Below are positions 63,485 to 64,000 of a stretch of DNA of 64,000 nt, in pieces; within the stretch, counting starts at the first letter, position 1; the number at the start of each line of letters is the position of its first letter. Below the pieces are notes generated by a model. It ran no database searches and had not been told where the DNA came from. It worked only from the letters and a program-made list of their open reading frames with translations. The translations under genes and the position numbers were made by a program. This stretch comes from SZUA-254 sp031379665 (GTDB taxonomy: Bacteria; Bacteroidota; Ignavibacteria; UBA10030; SZUA-254): contig JANNFI010000110.1 in the NCBI GenBank assembly GCA_031379665.1, positions 1-64,000 of the forward strand, read 5' to 3'.

Positions 63485-64000
63485 TTATTTCCGTTCGTTG
63501 ATGGTTTTGATCAGGTCGGCGATCTCTTTCTTCTCAGCGTCGCCGGGAGCTTTTTCCGCGGCCGCGTTCAGGTGGTCCAGTGCCTTCGCGTGGTCCCCGG
63601 CGGCGTCGAACGATTCACCGAGTTCGCGCGAGACAGTCCACGACCCGCCGTTCTTCGCAGCAAATCTCTCGAGCATCTCCACCGCGCGTCCGGGCCGGTT
63701 ATCCCGTCGGAGCGTCAGGGCGTACGACGCCGCATCGGATTCCTTCCCGGCGGCGACGGCCTGGTCGAGCGCGGTCGCGGCGCCGGCCACATCACCGGTG
63801 AGCGCCAGGATGTCTGATTTGATGCAGAGGCTCTGGAGGGTGCTCTTCACTGCGATCGAGCGGTCGATCCAGATGAGCGCCTCGTCGAGATGGACGTTCT
63901 GCGCGACGGCGTACCCGGCCGCCTGCCGGAGCATCTGCCACCGGCCGGTGTCGGCGCCGGCGGAGAATTCCTTCCGGGCATTGTTGAGGACGATGTCGAC
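63485..64000 (-). CDS. DUF2911-type protein, C-terminal part (runs off the window)
   Basis: The frame is open to the window edge at base 64000, giving 171 residues of C-terminus. It consists of helical TPR-like repeats (VAQNVHLDEALIWIDRSIAVKSTLQSLCIKSDILALTGDVAGAATAL, and a second around DHLNAAAEKAPGDAEKKEI). The segment on DEALIWIDRSIAVK and the preceding FSAGADTGRWQMLRQAAGYA match the tail of DUF2911 proteins as I recall them; the DUF2911 core itself would be outside the window, so the family call is moderate. Confidence 0.6.
   Translation of the reverse strand, partial: VDIVLNNARKEFSAGADTGRWQMLRQAAGYAVAQNVHLDEALIWIDRSIAVKSTLQSLCIKSDILALTGDVAGAATALDQAVAAGKESDAASYALTLRRDNRPGRAVEMLERFAAKNGGSWTVSRELGESFDAAGDHAKALDHLNAAAEKAPGDAEKKEIADLIKTINERK

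Overview
The window is GC-rich, gene-dense chromosomal DNA from a Bacteroidota/Ignavibacteriota-type bacterium (FCB group; no closer assignment is safe). The evidence is a type IX secretion sorting domain at the end of a large secreted protein, families typical of that group (DUF3078, DUF2723, DUF5683, DUF2911), a compact primary sigma factor without region 1.1, and a promoter form (TTGNNN, 17 bp, TAnnTT) that recurs upstream of at least 13 transcription units. Unlike classic Bacteroides, many genes here have Shine-Dalgarno sequences. Genes are packed in operons with ATGA, GTGA or TTGA stop/start overlaps, and TTG starts are common. No tRNA, rRNA, CRISPR array, insertion sequence or prophage was seen.

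Layout. 0-5.3 kb: efflux operon (lipoprotein adaptor, two ABC ATPases, two ABC-2 permeases). 5.4-9.7 kb: glyoxylate bypass (malate synthase and a long ICL2-type isocitrate lyase). 9.7-13.1 kb: an 1128-residue T9SS cargo protein. 13.2-19.2 kb: envelope operon on the minus strand (OmpA-like, DUF3267 membrane protein, S9 peptidase, TMTC-like membrane/TPR protein). 19.3-25.5 kb: DUF2130 gene divergent from lepA, two signal peptidases and hemW. 25.5-35.7 kb: glycan island (DUF2723 protein, four glycosyltransferases, flippase, sugar aminotransferase) arranged as two converging operons. 35.8-38.7 kb: small envelope and stress genes. 38.6-43.3 kb: thiamine operon under a TPP riboswitch (TonB receptor, thiamine pyrophosphokinase, sodium/solute symporter). 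43.4-45.2 kb: mscL, a DUF3078 gene, rpsT. 45.2-51.6 kb: six-gene minus-strand operon from miaB through a SPOR protein, a sigma-54 activator, LptE, a processive-type glycosyltransferase and a TPR protein. 51.8-55.7 kb: GAF/degenerate-GGDEF sensor, small cysteine protein, PIN-domain toxin-antitoxin pair, primary sigma factor. 55.9-58.4 kb: def-fmt-rhodanese-MauE/DoxX. 58.5-61.8 kb: CopD-like protein, parA, parB, ridA, DUF5683. 61.8-64 kb: ettA and a partial DUF2911 gene.

The most notable items are the TPP riboswitch, whose antiterminator/terminator switch can be read directly from the sequence and which places an SSS-family carrier under thiamine control; a PIN toxin-antitoxin pair abutting the housekeeping sigma gene; the sigma-54 activator embedded in an envelope operon; and 9-bp tandem repeats inserted in frame into otherwise conserved genes.
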